This document shows positions 55,559 through 63,456 of a stretch of DNA of 64,000 bases, in pieces. The notes beneath the pieces are model-generated. The model had not been told where the DNA came from and did not search any database. It was given only the letters and a program-made list of their open reading frames with translations. The position numbers were made by a program, and so were the translations under genes. Each line of letters starts with the position of its first letter. Positions within the stretch are counted from its first letter, which is position 1. The stretch is from Propionibacteriaceae bacterium. Its GTDB lineage: Bacteria; Actinomycetota; Actinomycetes; Propionibacteriales; Propionibacteriaceae. Location: NCBI GenBank assembly GCA_031262485.1, contig JAISHO010000047.1, positions 53,277 through 117,276 on the forward strand. The letters are read 5' to 3'.

Positions 55559-55647
55559 TGAAGGAAGGACAGGCACCATGGGGAAGTCTCCCCATTCCAG
55601 TCAGCAGCTGTGATCTCTACTGTTGTCATCACCAAGGAGGTGATTGA
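55555..55647 (+). CDS. Possible 30-aa micro-ORF between EssC-like gene and effector 1
   Basis: ATGATG at 55555 overlaps the EssC-like stop; the TGA at 55645-55647 overlaps the effector ATG at 55647. The peptide contains SSCDLYCCHHQGGD, rich in Cys and His. There is no SD of its own besides the coupling, and the SD AAGGAGGTGATT of effector 1 is inside it. It may be chance; included because of the same two-sided overlap as at 50853. Confidence 0.3.
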   Translation: MMKEGQAPWGSLPIPVSSCDLYCCHHQGGD

Positions 55648-56567
55648 TGACGGAGTCGATGTTCGGCGCTGATGTCGATCAGCTGCGCTCGCTAGCTCAG
55701 CAGTTCGAAACAGCTGTCACAGAATTGGAGCAAGCCACCGTGGAGGTGGAGCGGGGAATCCAGTCTCAGTTCTGGGCCGGCCCTGTCGCTGTACGTTTCA
55801 AAGCCTCATGGGAACAAAGCCATCGGGTGAAGATTGAACAAGCGGCGGGGGCAGTCGCGAATGCTGCTCAGGCATTACGGACGAACGCTGATGAACAGGA
55901 GGCCACGTCGAATGAGAGCGGCGGTTCCAACGCAGGTGCTTCGGGCGGTGGACCATCAACGCCACGGGCTGTCGCACCAGAGACATGTGAGCCTGACTCT
56001 AAACAAGGTTCGGATAGTGATGCCATTTCCATTCTTGGAGGCTTCTGGCAGACAGCGACAACTGCTGGGCAATGGGCTGCTGGCGCCTTCAAGGGAGGAA
56101 AAGCGCCTGATCTCGAGTCGGGATTTGGCGCCATCGGTCTTTTGGGAAGCGGTCTCAGCCTCATGGGCGACGCTGTCGGAATAGCCGATGCTGTTTCAAC
56201 TAATACGGATGATGATCCTTGTAACGATGTTTCAGGATTAGGAATTGCCAGTCTGGCCACCGGGACAGCAGGAGATCTAGCCGGAGCCGGTTCTACGATT
56301 GCTGGCCTTGCAGGGGATGCAGGTGAAAAACTTGTTCCCGGATTTGGCATCGCGGCGGGGGCTTTAGGAGCGATATCCTCGGGAATTGACGCCTACGAAG
56401 CATTTCAAAGCGGTGACACCGTCAGTGGTATATGTAACGTGGCGGATGCCGTTGGCAATGTGGTGTCAGCGGTGGGGAGCGCGATTCCACCTCCTGCGGG
56501 ACTGGCTGTTTCGGTTGTCGGTGGAGCAATCAGCGGTATCTCGAATGTTATCGACTTCTTCTGGTGA
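55647..56567 (+). CDS. WXG-headed T7SS effector 1, glycine-rich hydrophobic C-terminus
   Basis: 306 residues. Residues 1-95 are a WXG100-type helical hairpin: MTESMFGADVDQLRSLAQQF, then SQFWAGPVAVRFKASWEQSH with the W-x-G at about 43-45. A Ser/Gly linker follows. The C-terminal 190 residues alternate Gly/Ala/Ser hydrophobic helices (LGSGLSLMGDAVGIADAV, IAAGALGAISSGIDAYEAF, LAVSVVGGAISGISNVIDFF), which looks membrane-inserting, similar to glycine-zipper T7SS toxins such as TelE. SD AAGGAGGTGATT. Neighbours: EssC-like gene upstream, EspG-like gene 39 bp downstream. Pore formation is inferred from composition only. Confidence 0.8.
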   Translation: MTESMFGADVDQLRSLAQQFETAVTELEQATVEVERGIQSQFWAGPVAVRFKASWEQSHRVKIEQAAGAVANAAQALRTNADEQEATSNESGGSNAGASGGGPSTPRAVAPETCEPDSKQGSDSDAISILGGFWQTATTAGQWAAGAFKGGKAPDLESGFGAIGLLGSGLSLMGDAVGIADAVSTNTDDDPCNDVSGLGIASLATGTAGDLAGAGSTIAGLAGDAGEKLVPGFGIAAGALGAISSGIDAYEAFQSGDTVSGICNVADAVGNVVSAVGSAIPPPAGLAVSVVGGAISGISNVIDFFW

Positions 56568-56606
56568 CTTGTTTTTTTATTGTGAATCAATGAGGGATGA
56601 TAAAGA

Positions 56607-57239
56607 ATGACAGAAACCCCGAATCGACCGGTGCGGGTCAACCTCACCTTCGCTGAGCTTGAGTTCCTTTTCGGGCAAAATCCCCGATGGCCGGCTGTGA
56701 GGGAGGCGCTCAATGGGGAGATTCCTGATAGTCCTCAGGTGGTGGCAGCTGGCGCCGCCTCTCTTCTCGCACGTGGGCTGGCTCGGTTCACTCGCGACGA
56801 GCAGACGATCATTGATGGAACAGTCGCAACGCTGGCGAACCGTTTGGTGGAGGCAGAAGCTCCGCTCGGCATCACCATGATCAGCGAGGGAGGGATGGCT
56901 CCAGCGGTTTACTGCGTGGGAGCTGATGGAGGCAGAACGCTCGTCAGCATCGAAGCGCCCGGGGTGGCGGGATTTCAGCCGTTACCAGAGGATTTATCTC
57001 CAGTAGATCAGGCGATGACGTTGTTTGATCGAGCGATCTCCGTTGAGGGGGCTGTTACATCTGTCAAGGTGGCCGGGCAACTTCCTGTTCTTATCCGTAA
57101 GCGAGACGGAGGGTGGGAACTAGGGGATTCAGATCGCGATCCGGCTGATCTGGACTCATTTTTCCGTGCGACAACTGAGGGGGAAGCTCGCAGAATCGTA
57201 CGTGAGTATATTATCCGAAATCTTGGCCAGCAATCATAA
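56607..57239 (+). CDS. EspG-like secretion-associated protein
   Basis: 210 residues, soluble. The pattern fits ESX-associated EspG proteins: NLTFAELEFLFGQNPRWPAV, AGAASLLARGLARFT, IDGTVATLANRLVEAEAPLG, then alternating strands. EspG is a cytosolic chaperone that keeps PE/PPE or WXG-type substrates soluble. Here it directly follows effector 1 and may be its dedicated chaperone or immunity factor. SD GAGGGATGATAAAG. Homology is from pattern recognition; a profile search is needed. Confidence 0.55.
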   Translation: MTETPNRPVRVNLTFAELEFLFGQNPRWPAVREALNGEIPDSPQVVAAGAASLLARGLARFTRDEQTIIDGTVATLANRLVEAEAPLGITMISEGGMAPAVYCVGADGGRTLVSIEAPGVAGFQPLPEDLSPVDQAMTLFDRAISVEGAVTSVKVAGQLPVLIRKRDGGWELGDSDRDPADLDSFFRATTEGEARRIVREYIIRNLGQQS

Positions 57240-57275
57240 CGTTTCTCGATAATTCCAGAATTCTATTTTTCTAGC

Positions 57276-58082
57276 TTAGAAAGATATCTGAGGAAGTTGC
57301 ATATAGGCGTCTTCGGGTCGTCCAGAAAGATCAGTAGCTATCTGAGGAATAGGGATTGATGATTGAGTTGTCTTTGCTTCTCCGGGAGAATCTTTCATTG
57401 CCTGAGTGAGAGCAGACGCTACGAGCACAGGATCGTGCCGAGTGGGAACGAGCCACATCTTTCGTGGACCTTCGGGACTGATGACGACTGAGTACGTGGC
57501 GATACGTTGAATGAGAGGTCCCACAAAGACAATACCGTTCCCATATCGAGAACCGGGATTCGCAAGAATATCCCTTGGCACCATTTTTTTGAGCTTCCTC
57601 AACCCTAACAATGGGCGGATAGTCGTACTGTCGATCAGGGGATAAGAAAGACTTGGAACCCATGTCGAGGTTGAGGTATCTATATTCCTCATCCCTCCCG
57701 CACGTCGGAATCCTGGGATCGCAGTCAACCATGAGTTCGAAGGGATGATGAGGAGACCCTGGTCAGCGATGACGATCCCGGTGCGGCTTACCGCTACCGA
57801 TGCGAAAGCTGCGATCAGGAAAGATAGGACGATGGCCGTGGCGACGACCCCCCAGATCACGGGGTCGAAACCGAGTATCAGGAGAACAACGCACGGCAGC
57901 GCGAAGACTAGGCCAATGATTCCAAGCATCCAAGCCTGTTCCCAATCAAAGACGCCACGGTCGGCGAATCGAAGAGAGCCCAGCTCAGGACGTCGGTTCA
58001 TCTCTTTGATCATCCGAGATGTTGGCTGATCACCTTGGATTCCGGAGGATCCTGACGTCAACGGTGACGAAAATTGTGACAT
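57276..58082 (-). CDS. Two-helix membrane protein, unknown
   Basis: 268 residues from the ATG at 58082. Two hydrophobic helices (WMLGIIGLVFALPCVVLLIL and VIWGVVATAIVLSFLIAAFA) lie near residues 50-100. The soluble C-terminus carries TGIVIADQGLLIIPSNSWLT, a PH-like beta pattern, then KMWLVPTRHDPVLVASALTQ. It runs opposite to the secretion genes and splits the effector modules. No family assigned; PH-like bacterial membrane proteins of this plan occur next to T7SS genes. No strong SD; the frame remains open 54 codons upstream but those look non-coding. Confidence 0.7.
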   Translation of the reverse strand: MSQFSSPLTSGSSGIQGDQPTSRMIKEMNRRPELGSLRFADRGVFDWEQAWMLGIIGLVFALPCVVLLILGFDPVIWGVVATAIVLSFLIAAFASVAVSRTGIVIADQGLLIIPSNSWLTAIPGFRRAGGMRNIDTSTSTWVPSLSYPLIDSTTIRPLLGLRKLKKMVPRDILANPGSRYGNGIVFVGPLIQRIATYSVVISPEGPRKMWLVPTRHDPVLVASALTQAMKDSPGEAKTTQSSIPIPQIATDLSGRPEDAYMQLPQISF

Positions 58083-58337
58083 GAAACTCAATAGTAGTCG
58101 ACAATCTCTTAAGTCTGATTGAAGGACAGCCGGTGAGGTGGGTTGCTGTCTACGTTCAGATCGCTCGGTTGCCTTCGCGAAGTTGTTCGATGGGGAAGTG
58201 TCCCCATGGCGCATCACTCTTCGAACCCGTAGTGTTACTTGCACAATAAGGAGGGCTCGTTCAGAAGACCGGGCTCCACTGAACGGAACCGAGCGACCGG
58301 CTCTCTCTGGGCGGCGCGTTACGAAGGAGTGAATAAC

Positions 58338-58604
58338 ATGTCAATGGTTGGTATGGTTGTTGCGGAAGTTGATGCGCTAGCCAGTCTGTTGGGCCAAAAG
58401 GCTGATCAACTTGATTCGGTCATCTCGGAGGTCAAGGCAAAGCTTGACGGAACCAATTGGAAGGGGCAGGATGCCGACACTTTCCGTAGTGACTGGGACG
58501 GCACGCTGACGACCCAACTACGCAATGTTGCGAACCAGCTCCGCGATGCTCAAACGAAGGCGACATCGAACGCGAGGGCTCAGGAGACTACGTCCAATTC
58601 CTGA
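58338..58604 (+). CDS. WXG100 (EsxA/EsxB-like) protein A
   Basis: 88 residues, the standard WXG100 length: MSMVGMVVAEVDALASLLGQ, then a helix, KLDGTNWKGQDADTFRSDWD with the W-K-G turn, then the second helix. Such proteins form helical-hairpin dimers and are secreted through the EssC motor, often as partners of larger effectors. ATG at 58338 with GAAGGAG upstream. The 103-bp gap to effector 2 contains a strong hairpin. Confidence 0.93.
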   Translation: MSMVGMVVAEVDALASLLGQKADQLDSVISEVKAKLDGTNWKGQDADTFRSDWDGTLTTQLRNVANQLRDAQTKATSNARAQETTSNS

Positions 58605-58626
58605 TCCAACACAGGACACCCATCGG

Positions 58627-58653
58627 GCCGAGCGCGGATTCTCCGTGCTCGGC
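58627..58653 (+). terminator. Intra-operon hairpin between WXG100 A and effector 2
   Basis: GCCGAGCGCGGA (58627-58638) / TCCGTGCTCGGC (58642-58653): 12 pairs including one G-T, with a 3-nt loop. It lies 23 bp after the WXG100 stop and 55 bp before effector 2. No T-run follows. A leaky terminator or stability element would make WXG100 more abundant than the effector. Confidence 0.65.
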
Positions 58654-58707
58654 TCGCATGGGAACGACGTAGTTCCATCCGAGCCCTGAGGAAAAGGAGG
58701 TGGAGAG

Positions 58708-60009
58708 ATGACTGAATCGATGTTTGGTGCCGATGTCGATCAATTGCGGTCACTGGCGCAGCGGTTCGAGTCAGCTGCCACCGAATTGGAACAAGCCGAG
58801 GTCAAAGTCGAACGAGGCATACAAGCACAATTTTGGGCTGGGCCCGTGGCTCTTCGTTTCAAAGCCTCATGGGAGCAAGGGCATCGGGGAAAGATCGATC
58901 AAGCGGTCGAGGCTATCAACACAGCCGCCCAAGCCTTGCGTGAGAACGCCGACCAGCAGGAAGCGACATCTCGTGAGGGAGGAGATGGTTCAGGATGGGG
59001 CCGTGGATCCAGCGGTAGGGGAACATCCGGGACTGGCGGAGGTGACACGGGCGGTGGGAGCCAGCGTTCTGATGACGACGAGGGGCCGAATCCCTCTGGA
59101 GGAGACGGAAAATACTCGGGAGCCGACACGTATTCATCGGGCAGTGCTTCCTACAAGGACGGTGAGTTAGACGCGGAGGGCAAGGCTGGGGCCTGGGCTG
59201 GAGCTGGTGTCAACGCCAGTGGGCAATATGGCGCAGGTCCTTTTTCCACTGAATACGAAGCTGGTGCTTTCGCTGGAGCCAATGCACAAGCTGGATATTC
59301 TGCCCATGTCGGACCTGATGGCGCCTCGCTCGAAGGCTCGGCCTCCGCGATGGCAGGGGCAGAAGCGCATGGTTCGGTGACGGGGAAGGCCGGGCCACTT
59401 GAAGCGACGGCTGAAGGTTCAGCTTTCGCTGGGGCGAGGGCTGAGGCAGAGGGTGGAATTGAGATCGATAAGGACGGGATCGATATCTCTGGGAACGCTG
59501 AAGCGTTCGCCGGTGCCGAAGCTGACGGTTCCCTCTCGACATCGCTCGGTGGTGTTGCGGAAACAGAGCTCTCGGGACATGCCTGGGCAGGGGCTCAGGC
59601 GGAGGCCGGCGCCGGTGTCAGTGTCGGACCAGAAGGGGTGAGCGGTGAGGCGAAAGCGGGGGCGATGGCAGGGGCCGGGGCTTCAGCAGAATTTACTCAA
59701 GAGGCTTTCGGTGTGGAGACATCCGCCGAGGTGGGAGTTCGTGTCGGGGTTGGCGCTGAGGTCGAAGGGGAATTCGCTTTTGGTATGGAGGAAGTCAGCG
59801 TCGAACTAGATCTCTCCGCTGCACTCGGGGTTGGGTTCGATGTCGGTGTTGGATTCTCTTTCAGTCCACAGGAAATGTTCGATGACGCATCGAAGGTTAT
59901 TGATTCTGTTGGCAACGCGATCGGGGATGTCGCCGGGTCGGTAGGAGACGCTGTCGGCGGATTTTTTGACGATGTCGGGAATAAAATTGATTCGATCTGG
60001 TCTTGGTGA
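58708..60009 (+). CDS. WXG-headed T7SS effector 2 with Ala/Gly repeat domain
   Basis: 433 residues. Residues 1-95 are nearly identical to effector 1 (MTESMFGADVDQLRSLAQRF, QFWAGPVALRFKASWEQ). A Gly/Ser-rich linker at 96-135 is followed by about 200 residues of imperfect repeats, each holding an AxAGAxAxA core and a GPxG or DKDG turn (for example SAFAGARAEAEGG, EAFAGAEADGS, HAWAGAQAEAGAG). The C-terminal end (VIDSVGNAIGDVAGSVGDAV) is an amphipathic or glycine-zipper helix. SD AAAAGGAGGTGGAG. The repeat may be a beta solenoid. Function unknown; toxin role inferred from location. Confidence 0.78.
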   Translation: MTESMFGADVDQLRSLAQRFESAATELEQAEVKVERGIQAQFWAGPVALRFKASWEQGHRGKIDQAVEAINTAAQALRENADQQEATSREGGDGSGWGRGSSGRGTSGTGGGDTGGGSQRSDDDEGPNPSGGDGKYSGADTYSSGSASYKDGELDAEGKAGAWAGAGVNASGQYGAGPFSTEYEAGAFAGANAQAGYSAHVGPDGASLEGSASAMAGAEAHGSVTGKAGPLEATAEGSAFAGARAEAEGGIEIDKDGIDISGNAEAFAGAEADGSLSTSLGGVAETELSGHAWAGAQAEAGAGVSVGPEGVSGEAKAGAMAGAGASAEFTQEAFGVETSAEVGVRVGVGAEVEGEFAFGMEEVSVELDLSAALGVGFDVGVGFSFSPQEMFDDASKVIDSVGNAIGDVAGSVGDAVGGFFDDVGNKIDSIWSW

Positions 60010-60030
60010 CATTCCTGAAAGGATGCTTCT

Positions 60031-60498
60031 ATGTTGATCTCATATCCAAGTGAACAATTTCCATCTTTGCCGGAAATTTCAGTCGTTATCCCTCAATCCT
60101 GGGAGTTCGTTCGCGTTGAGGGTTCACTCATGGGAGCCGTTAGTAAAATGAAAGAGGGTTTCCATCCGAACGTGGTCGTTGGTCACAGTCGCCTCGTCTC
60201 AACGCACACTCAAGAAGAGATCGCCGAGCAAATCAAGTCCTATGCACGAACACTTCCTCAAGTGAAGATTGGGAAAGACCTGAGGCTTTTGTCTCAGGAT
60301 AAGGAGTGGGTCATTGTATCTTTCAGCTACGTTCACGAATCCGTCGGACCGATTGGGCAGGTGATTGCTGCTGCGCTGTTTGAAAATCACGGTGTTTACG
60401 ATTTATTCCGAATTACGGGGAGTGCTACCCCTGAGCAAACAGAGGCTCAAGAACAGATCCAAGCAATCATCCAGTCAGTTAACGTGACGGTTTCGTAG
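60031..60498 (+). CDS. LpqN/Mog1-PsbP-like small protein
   Basis: 155 residues. FPSLPEISVVIPQSWEFVRV, then MKEGFHPNVVVGHSRLVSTH, fits the LpqN-type family (Mog1/PsbP fold: P-x-W near the start, F.PN.vv in the middle). No signal peptide, so cytosolic, unlike LpqN. A related fold (DUF1795, EagR) forms effector chaperones in type VI secretion. Its place between effector 2 and a membrane protein suggests an adaptor role for effector 2. 21 bp after the effector; weak SD. Confidence 0.6.
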   Translation: MLISYPSEQFPSLPEISVVIPQSWEFVRVEGSLMGAVSKMKEGFHPNVVVGHSRLVSTHTQEEIAEQIKSYARTLPQVKIGKDLRLLSQDKEWVIVSFSYVHESVGPIGQVIAAALFENHGVYDLFRITGSATPEQTEAQEQIQAIIQSVNVTVS

Positions 60499-60538
60499 GC
60501 TACTTATCAATCACTTTTTCAAAGAAAGAGCCCCCACA

Positions 60539-61324
60539 ATGTCATATCCCACCTCTCCACAGCAGCAGCCTTATACCCAGACTTCCTTTGGCCAAGGCCC
60601 CACTCAATCAACAAGTTACGGGCAAACACCGCCTGGTCATATGGCTTATCAAGCTCCTCCACTGGGGCAGCCACCAACGGGGTTCGGGAGTTCTCCTGCT
60701 CCGGCGAAGCCGAAGAAGGGTCCCAAGATTCTTCTCTTCATCGGAATCGGTCTTCTTGTGCTCGCCACAATCCTCGGCGTCACAGGAATAGTGATGACTG
60801 CTCGTGGTGTTGGGAATCTCACTGACTTCTCAACGATCACGTCTGGCCAGTCCCCGTCGTTGGAACTGGAATCGGAGACTGAATATGGAATCGCCATGTA
60901 TCCCTATGGGTCGGGAAATGTCACCGTGTACGGCCCGGATAGCAACCCCATCACTGTTGAGCCTTACACTACGGGAAATGTAGAACTGCAAGGTGGAACG
61001 CTGGCGGCGACCTTCACCACGGGCCCAGCTGGTAGTTATACGTTCTATCTCACCGCAGACGATCCATCGACCGAGTTCTACATCATTCCCGATCCCCTCG
61101 GAACGATCGGCGCCACAGCTGGCGGCATCGGCCTTCTCGTCGGCTCCGGCTTCGTCGGTTTCGCCGGGCTCGTCTGCCTCATCATTGGTCTCGTGTGGCG
61201 AAGCAAGCAGAAGAAGGCTTTGGCGGCTTCCACTGCGTTCGCACAGAGCGTGGCTGCGCAACAACCCCAAGCTCCTGGTGGCGCGAATCCCTACGCTCCC
61301 CATCCGAATCTGTTCAACAATTGA
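60539..61324 (+). CDS. Membrane protein with Pro/Gln N-terminus, candidate immunity protein for effector 2
   Basis: 261 residues. The first 60 residues are Pro/Gln/Gly/Tyr-rich. Two membrane helices (ILLFIGIGLLVLATILGVTG and GIGLLVGSGFVGFAGLVCLI) enclose a beta-rich external domain of about 95 residues (GIAMYPYGSGNVTVYGPDSN and on, then TFYLTADDPST). A short tail follows. Such plan (external domain between two helices) is common for immunity proteins against membrane-active or periplasmic toxins, but no family is recognised. Part of the effector 2 module. Confidence 0.7.
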   Translation: MSYPTSPQQQPYTQTSFGQGPTQSTSYGQTPPGHMAYQAPPLGQPPTGFGSSPAPAKPKKGPKILLFIGIGLLVLATILGVTGIVMTARGVGNLTDFSTITSGQSPSLELESETEYGIAMYPYGSGNVTVYGPDSNPITVEPYTTGNVELQGGTLAATFTTGPAGSYTFYLTADDPSTEFYIIPDPLGTIGATAGGIGLLVGSGFVGFAGLVCLIIGLVWRSKQKKALAASTAFAQSVAAQQPQAPGGANPYAPHPNLFNN

Positions 61325-61489
61325 CGGATTATTTCCACGGATTCGCCATCGGGATCAGTCCCCATCGTGAGCGAACCAAGTAGACAGCTACTGTAAAGAC
61401 AATGAAAATATTTCAGATGTGATTGGCTGATCATCGGAAAGCCAAGGGCCATCGCAAGCGCTGAGCTAGGCATCGGAAAGGAGAAGAAG

Positions 61490-61771
61490 ATGGAGTACGG
61501 TAACGATTTCTTCGGCATGAACATCGAAGAAGTGCGCCGGACAGCCGGATCAATGGAACAGGCTGCTCAGAAGATCACTGATGTCGTCACACGGCTCAAC
61601 GCTGCTCTCCAATCAACAGAGTGGCGTGGCCCAGACGCCGATCGCTTCCGGGAGGAATGGAACAGCCAACATGCCCCAGCGATTCGCGCTGTCGCTGACG
61701 ATGTGCGGTCAAGTGCGAGCGAGGTACGGATGAATATCGAGGCACAGATAACGACTTCTCGCAACTACTAA
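61490..61771 (+). CDS. WXG100 protein B
   Basis: 93 residues: MEYGNDFFGMNIEEVRRTAG, then ALQSTEWRGPDADRFREEWN with the W-R-G turn, then a second helix to SRNY. It differs from WXG100 A, so two substrates or partners exist. ATG at 61490 with AAAGGAG upstream. Effector 3 starts 9 bp downstream without a hairpin, unlike module 2. Confidence 0.93.
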   Translation: MEYGNDFFGMNIEEVRRTAGSMEQAAQKITDVVTRLNAALQSTEWRGPDADRFREEWNSQHAPAIRAVADDVRSSASEVRMNIEAQITTSRNY

Positions 61772-61779
61772 GGAGAGCC

Positions 61780-62922
61780 ATGACTGAGCTGATGTACGGG
61801 GCTGATGTAGAACAACTGAGGAGTCTCGCGAATCAGTTTGAATCTGCGGCTACTGAATTAGAGCAAGCAAAGATATCCATTGAACGTGGTGTTCAGACTC
61901 AATTTTGGTTTGGTCCTGTTGCTTTGCGATTTAAGGCATTATGGGAACAGGAACATAGTACGCAACTTGTGAAAGCGTGTTTGCAAATTCAAACCGCATC
62001 AAAAAAAATGCATCAAAATGCAAACGAACAAGATGAGGCTTCATCAAATCATGATCAAACGTTAACTTATGCAGGGAAATCAAATATTCCATCACCGTCT
62101 CCGGGGCCTTCGCCCATACCACCTACTCAGACGGATGGTGAACGTACAGGTCGAGCGGGCAGAGAAGAGAATGCCAATCGTAATCGCGACGATACGGGCT
62201 CCTCGGGAAATGATTCAGTTCCGGGGTCGAATCCTACTGAAGGTGGTTTAGGTGAGGGGCAGCCTGGAGTTCATCACTGGGATCCAGAGGCACCGACATG
62301 GACTCCCCCGGACTCGGGTTCAGGACCCTACGATACGGAGTGGGCAACTCCTGCGGATTACGCGCGATGGGAGGCTGCCAAGATAGGATCTTCTGTAAAG
62401 CGAGGTGAATGGCCTAATGCTTCTAGAAACCTAGATCATTTCTTGGATAATACTGGAACTGACCTTGACCAGGATGTAGATGGGATGCTTAATGATGTTC
62501 CTGGATTCAATGAGATGGTGACTGCAGAGGAAGATCGCTTAGCTCGTCTTGCTGTTGAGAATGCGAGGAACGCAGGTGCAAGCGGTCCAATAAGTTATCC
62601 GATAAATACTCCTTGGAACGGATATTATATAACAAAAGAAGAAAATGAAAATTGGTTTTATGCAACGGGAGGAATGCAGTGGAATCTTGGTGGTACTGTA
62701 GTTGTTTACCCCCCTGAGAATGGCGAGGGTTGGCGGTATGAGATTCAAACTGAAGTTAATTATCGAGATCGTTATAATTGGGACGGAACAAAAGAAACGA
62801 CAATTGGACCGTTTACAGTCTCGGATACCGAGTTGCAAGAATTGCATCGTGCAGGGTTAGCTCGGGAATATAACATGAACGGAAAATCAAGTCAGCGAAC
62901 TACAACTGGAATTATCCCATGA
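61780..62922 (+). CDS. WXG-headed T7SS effector 3 with polymorphic-toxin-like C-terminal domain
   Basis: 380 residues. Head (1-95) close to effectors 1 and 2: MTELMYGADVEQLRSLANQF, QFWFGPVALRFKALWEQ. A Pro/Gly/Arg linker spans about 100-195. The C-terminal 180 residues start near NASRNLDHFLDNTGTDLDQD and include NWFYATGGMQW, RYNWDGTKETTIGPFTVSD and LHRAGLAREYNMNG, a module seen at the C-terminus of many actinobacterial WXG100/polymorphic-toxin proteins; its activity is not known to me. From about 62000 the DNA is markedly AT-richer. The stop overlaps the lipoprotein ATG (ATGA). Confidence 0.82.
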   Translation: MTELMYGADVEQLRSLANQFESAATELEQAKISIERGVQTQFWFGPVALRFKALWEQEHSTQLVKACLQIQTASKKMHQNANEQDEASSNHDQTLTYAGKSNIPSPSPGPSPIPPTQTDGERTGRAGREENANRNRDDTGSSGNDSVPGSNPTEGGLGEGQPGVHHWDPEAPTWTPPDSGSGPYDTEWATPADYARWEAAKIGSSVKRGEWPNASRNLDHFLDNTGTDLDQDVDGMLNDVPGFNEMVTAEEDRLARLAVENARNAGASGPISYPINTPWNGYYITKEENENWFYATGGMQWNLGGTVVVYPPENGEGWRYEIQTEVNYRDRYNWDGTKETTIGPFTVSDTELQELHRAGLAREYNMNGKSSQRTTTGIIP

Positions 62923-63440
62923 AAAGAGGATACGCATTAATTTACGTATTACTGATAGTATTGCTTTTGACGGGATGCATAAGTAACACTCCCCTTAATC
63001 AAAGCACACCAATTGATGAAGAAGGGTATAACAAGGTCATGCCAGAAGAAGCACAGGCCATCTTGGACTTAGCTAGCCTTAGCTTACCTAGCGATGCTCA
63101 AGATATCGAAGTTGTACGTAAAGATATCCCAGGATATAATTATGCTTATACTATTAAATTCACTTCTTCTTCGGGCTCGATCAGAGATTTTTTCTCCTCT
63201 TCATTCCATGAAGGTGGTAATGGAGTTCTCGGGTCGGAGCTGACAAGTAACAGTGCACCATTAATTAAAGAAATGATTGTTCCAGATGTACCGGTAGGAT
63301 CGCGGTTCGCAACGAGATCCTTTATTCCGGGCCAAAATGGAGCCCCCCTCGGGCAAGGTGGCTACGGGGGGTTGGGCATTGTACTTGTTGCTCCAGATTA
63401 TAACGTGGCTTATGTTGGAATATGGTCTTTCCCGAGTTAA
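62919..63440 (+). CDS. Lipoprotein, candidate immunity protein for effector 3
   Basis: 173 residues. Lipoprotein signal: basic start, YVLLIVLLLTGC (lipobox LTGC), cleavage before Cys20. The mature part is about 150 residues with a beta-rich look. Overlaps effector 3 by 4 bp (ATGA), so it is made with it. A membrane-anchored outside protein coupled to a toxin-like gene is the usual plan of an immunity protein. Sequence is AT-rich and unlike the surrounding genome. No family recognised. Confidence 0.72.
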   Translation: MKRGYALIYVLLIVLLLTGCISNTPLNQSTPIDEEGYNKVMPEEAQAILDLASLSLPSDAQDIEVVRKDIPGYNYAYTIKFTSSSGSIRDFFSSSFHEGGNGVLGSELTSNSAPLIKEMIVPDVPVGSRFATRSFIPGQNGAPLGQGGYGGLGIVLVAPDYNVAYVGIWSFPS

Positions 63441-63456
63441 TGTGATGACTAAAGTT

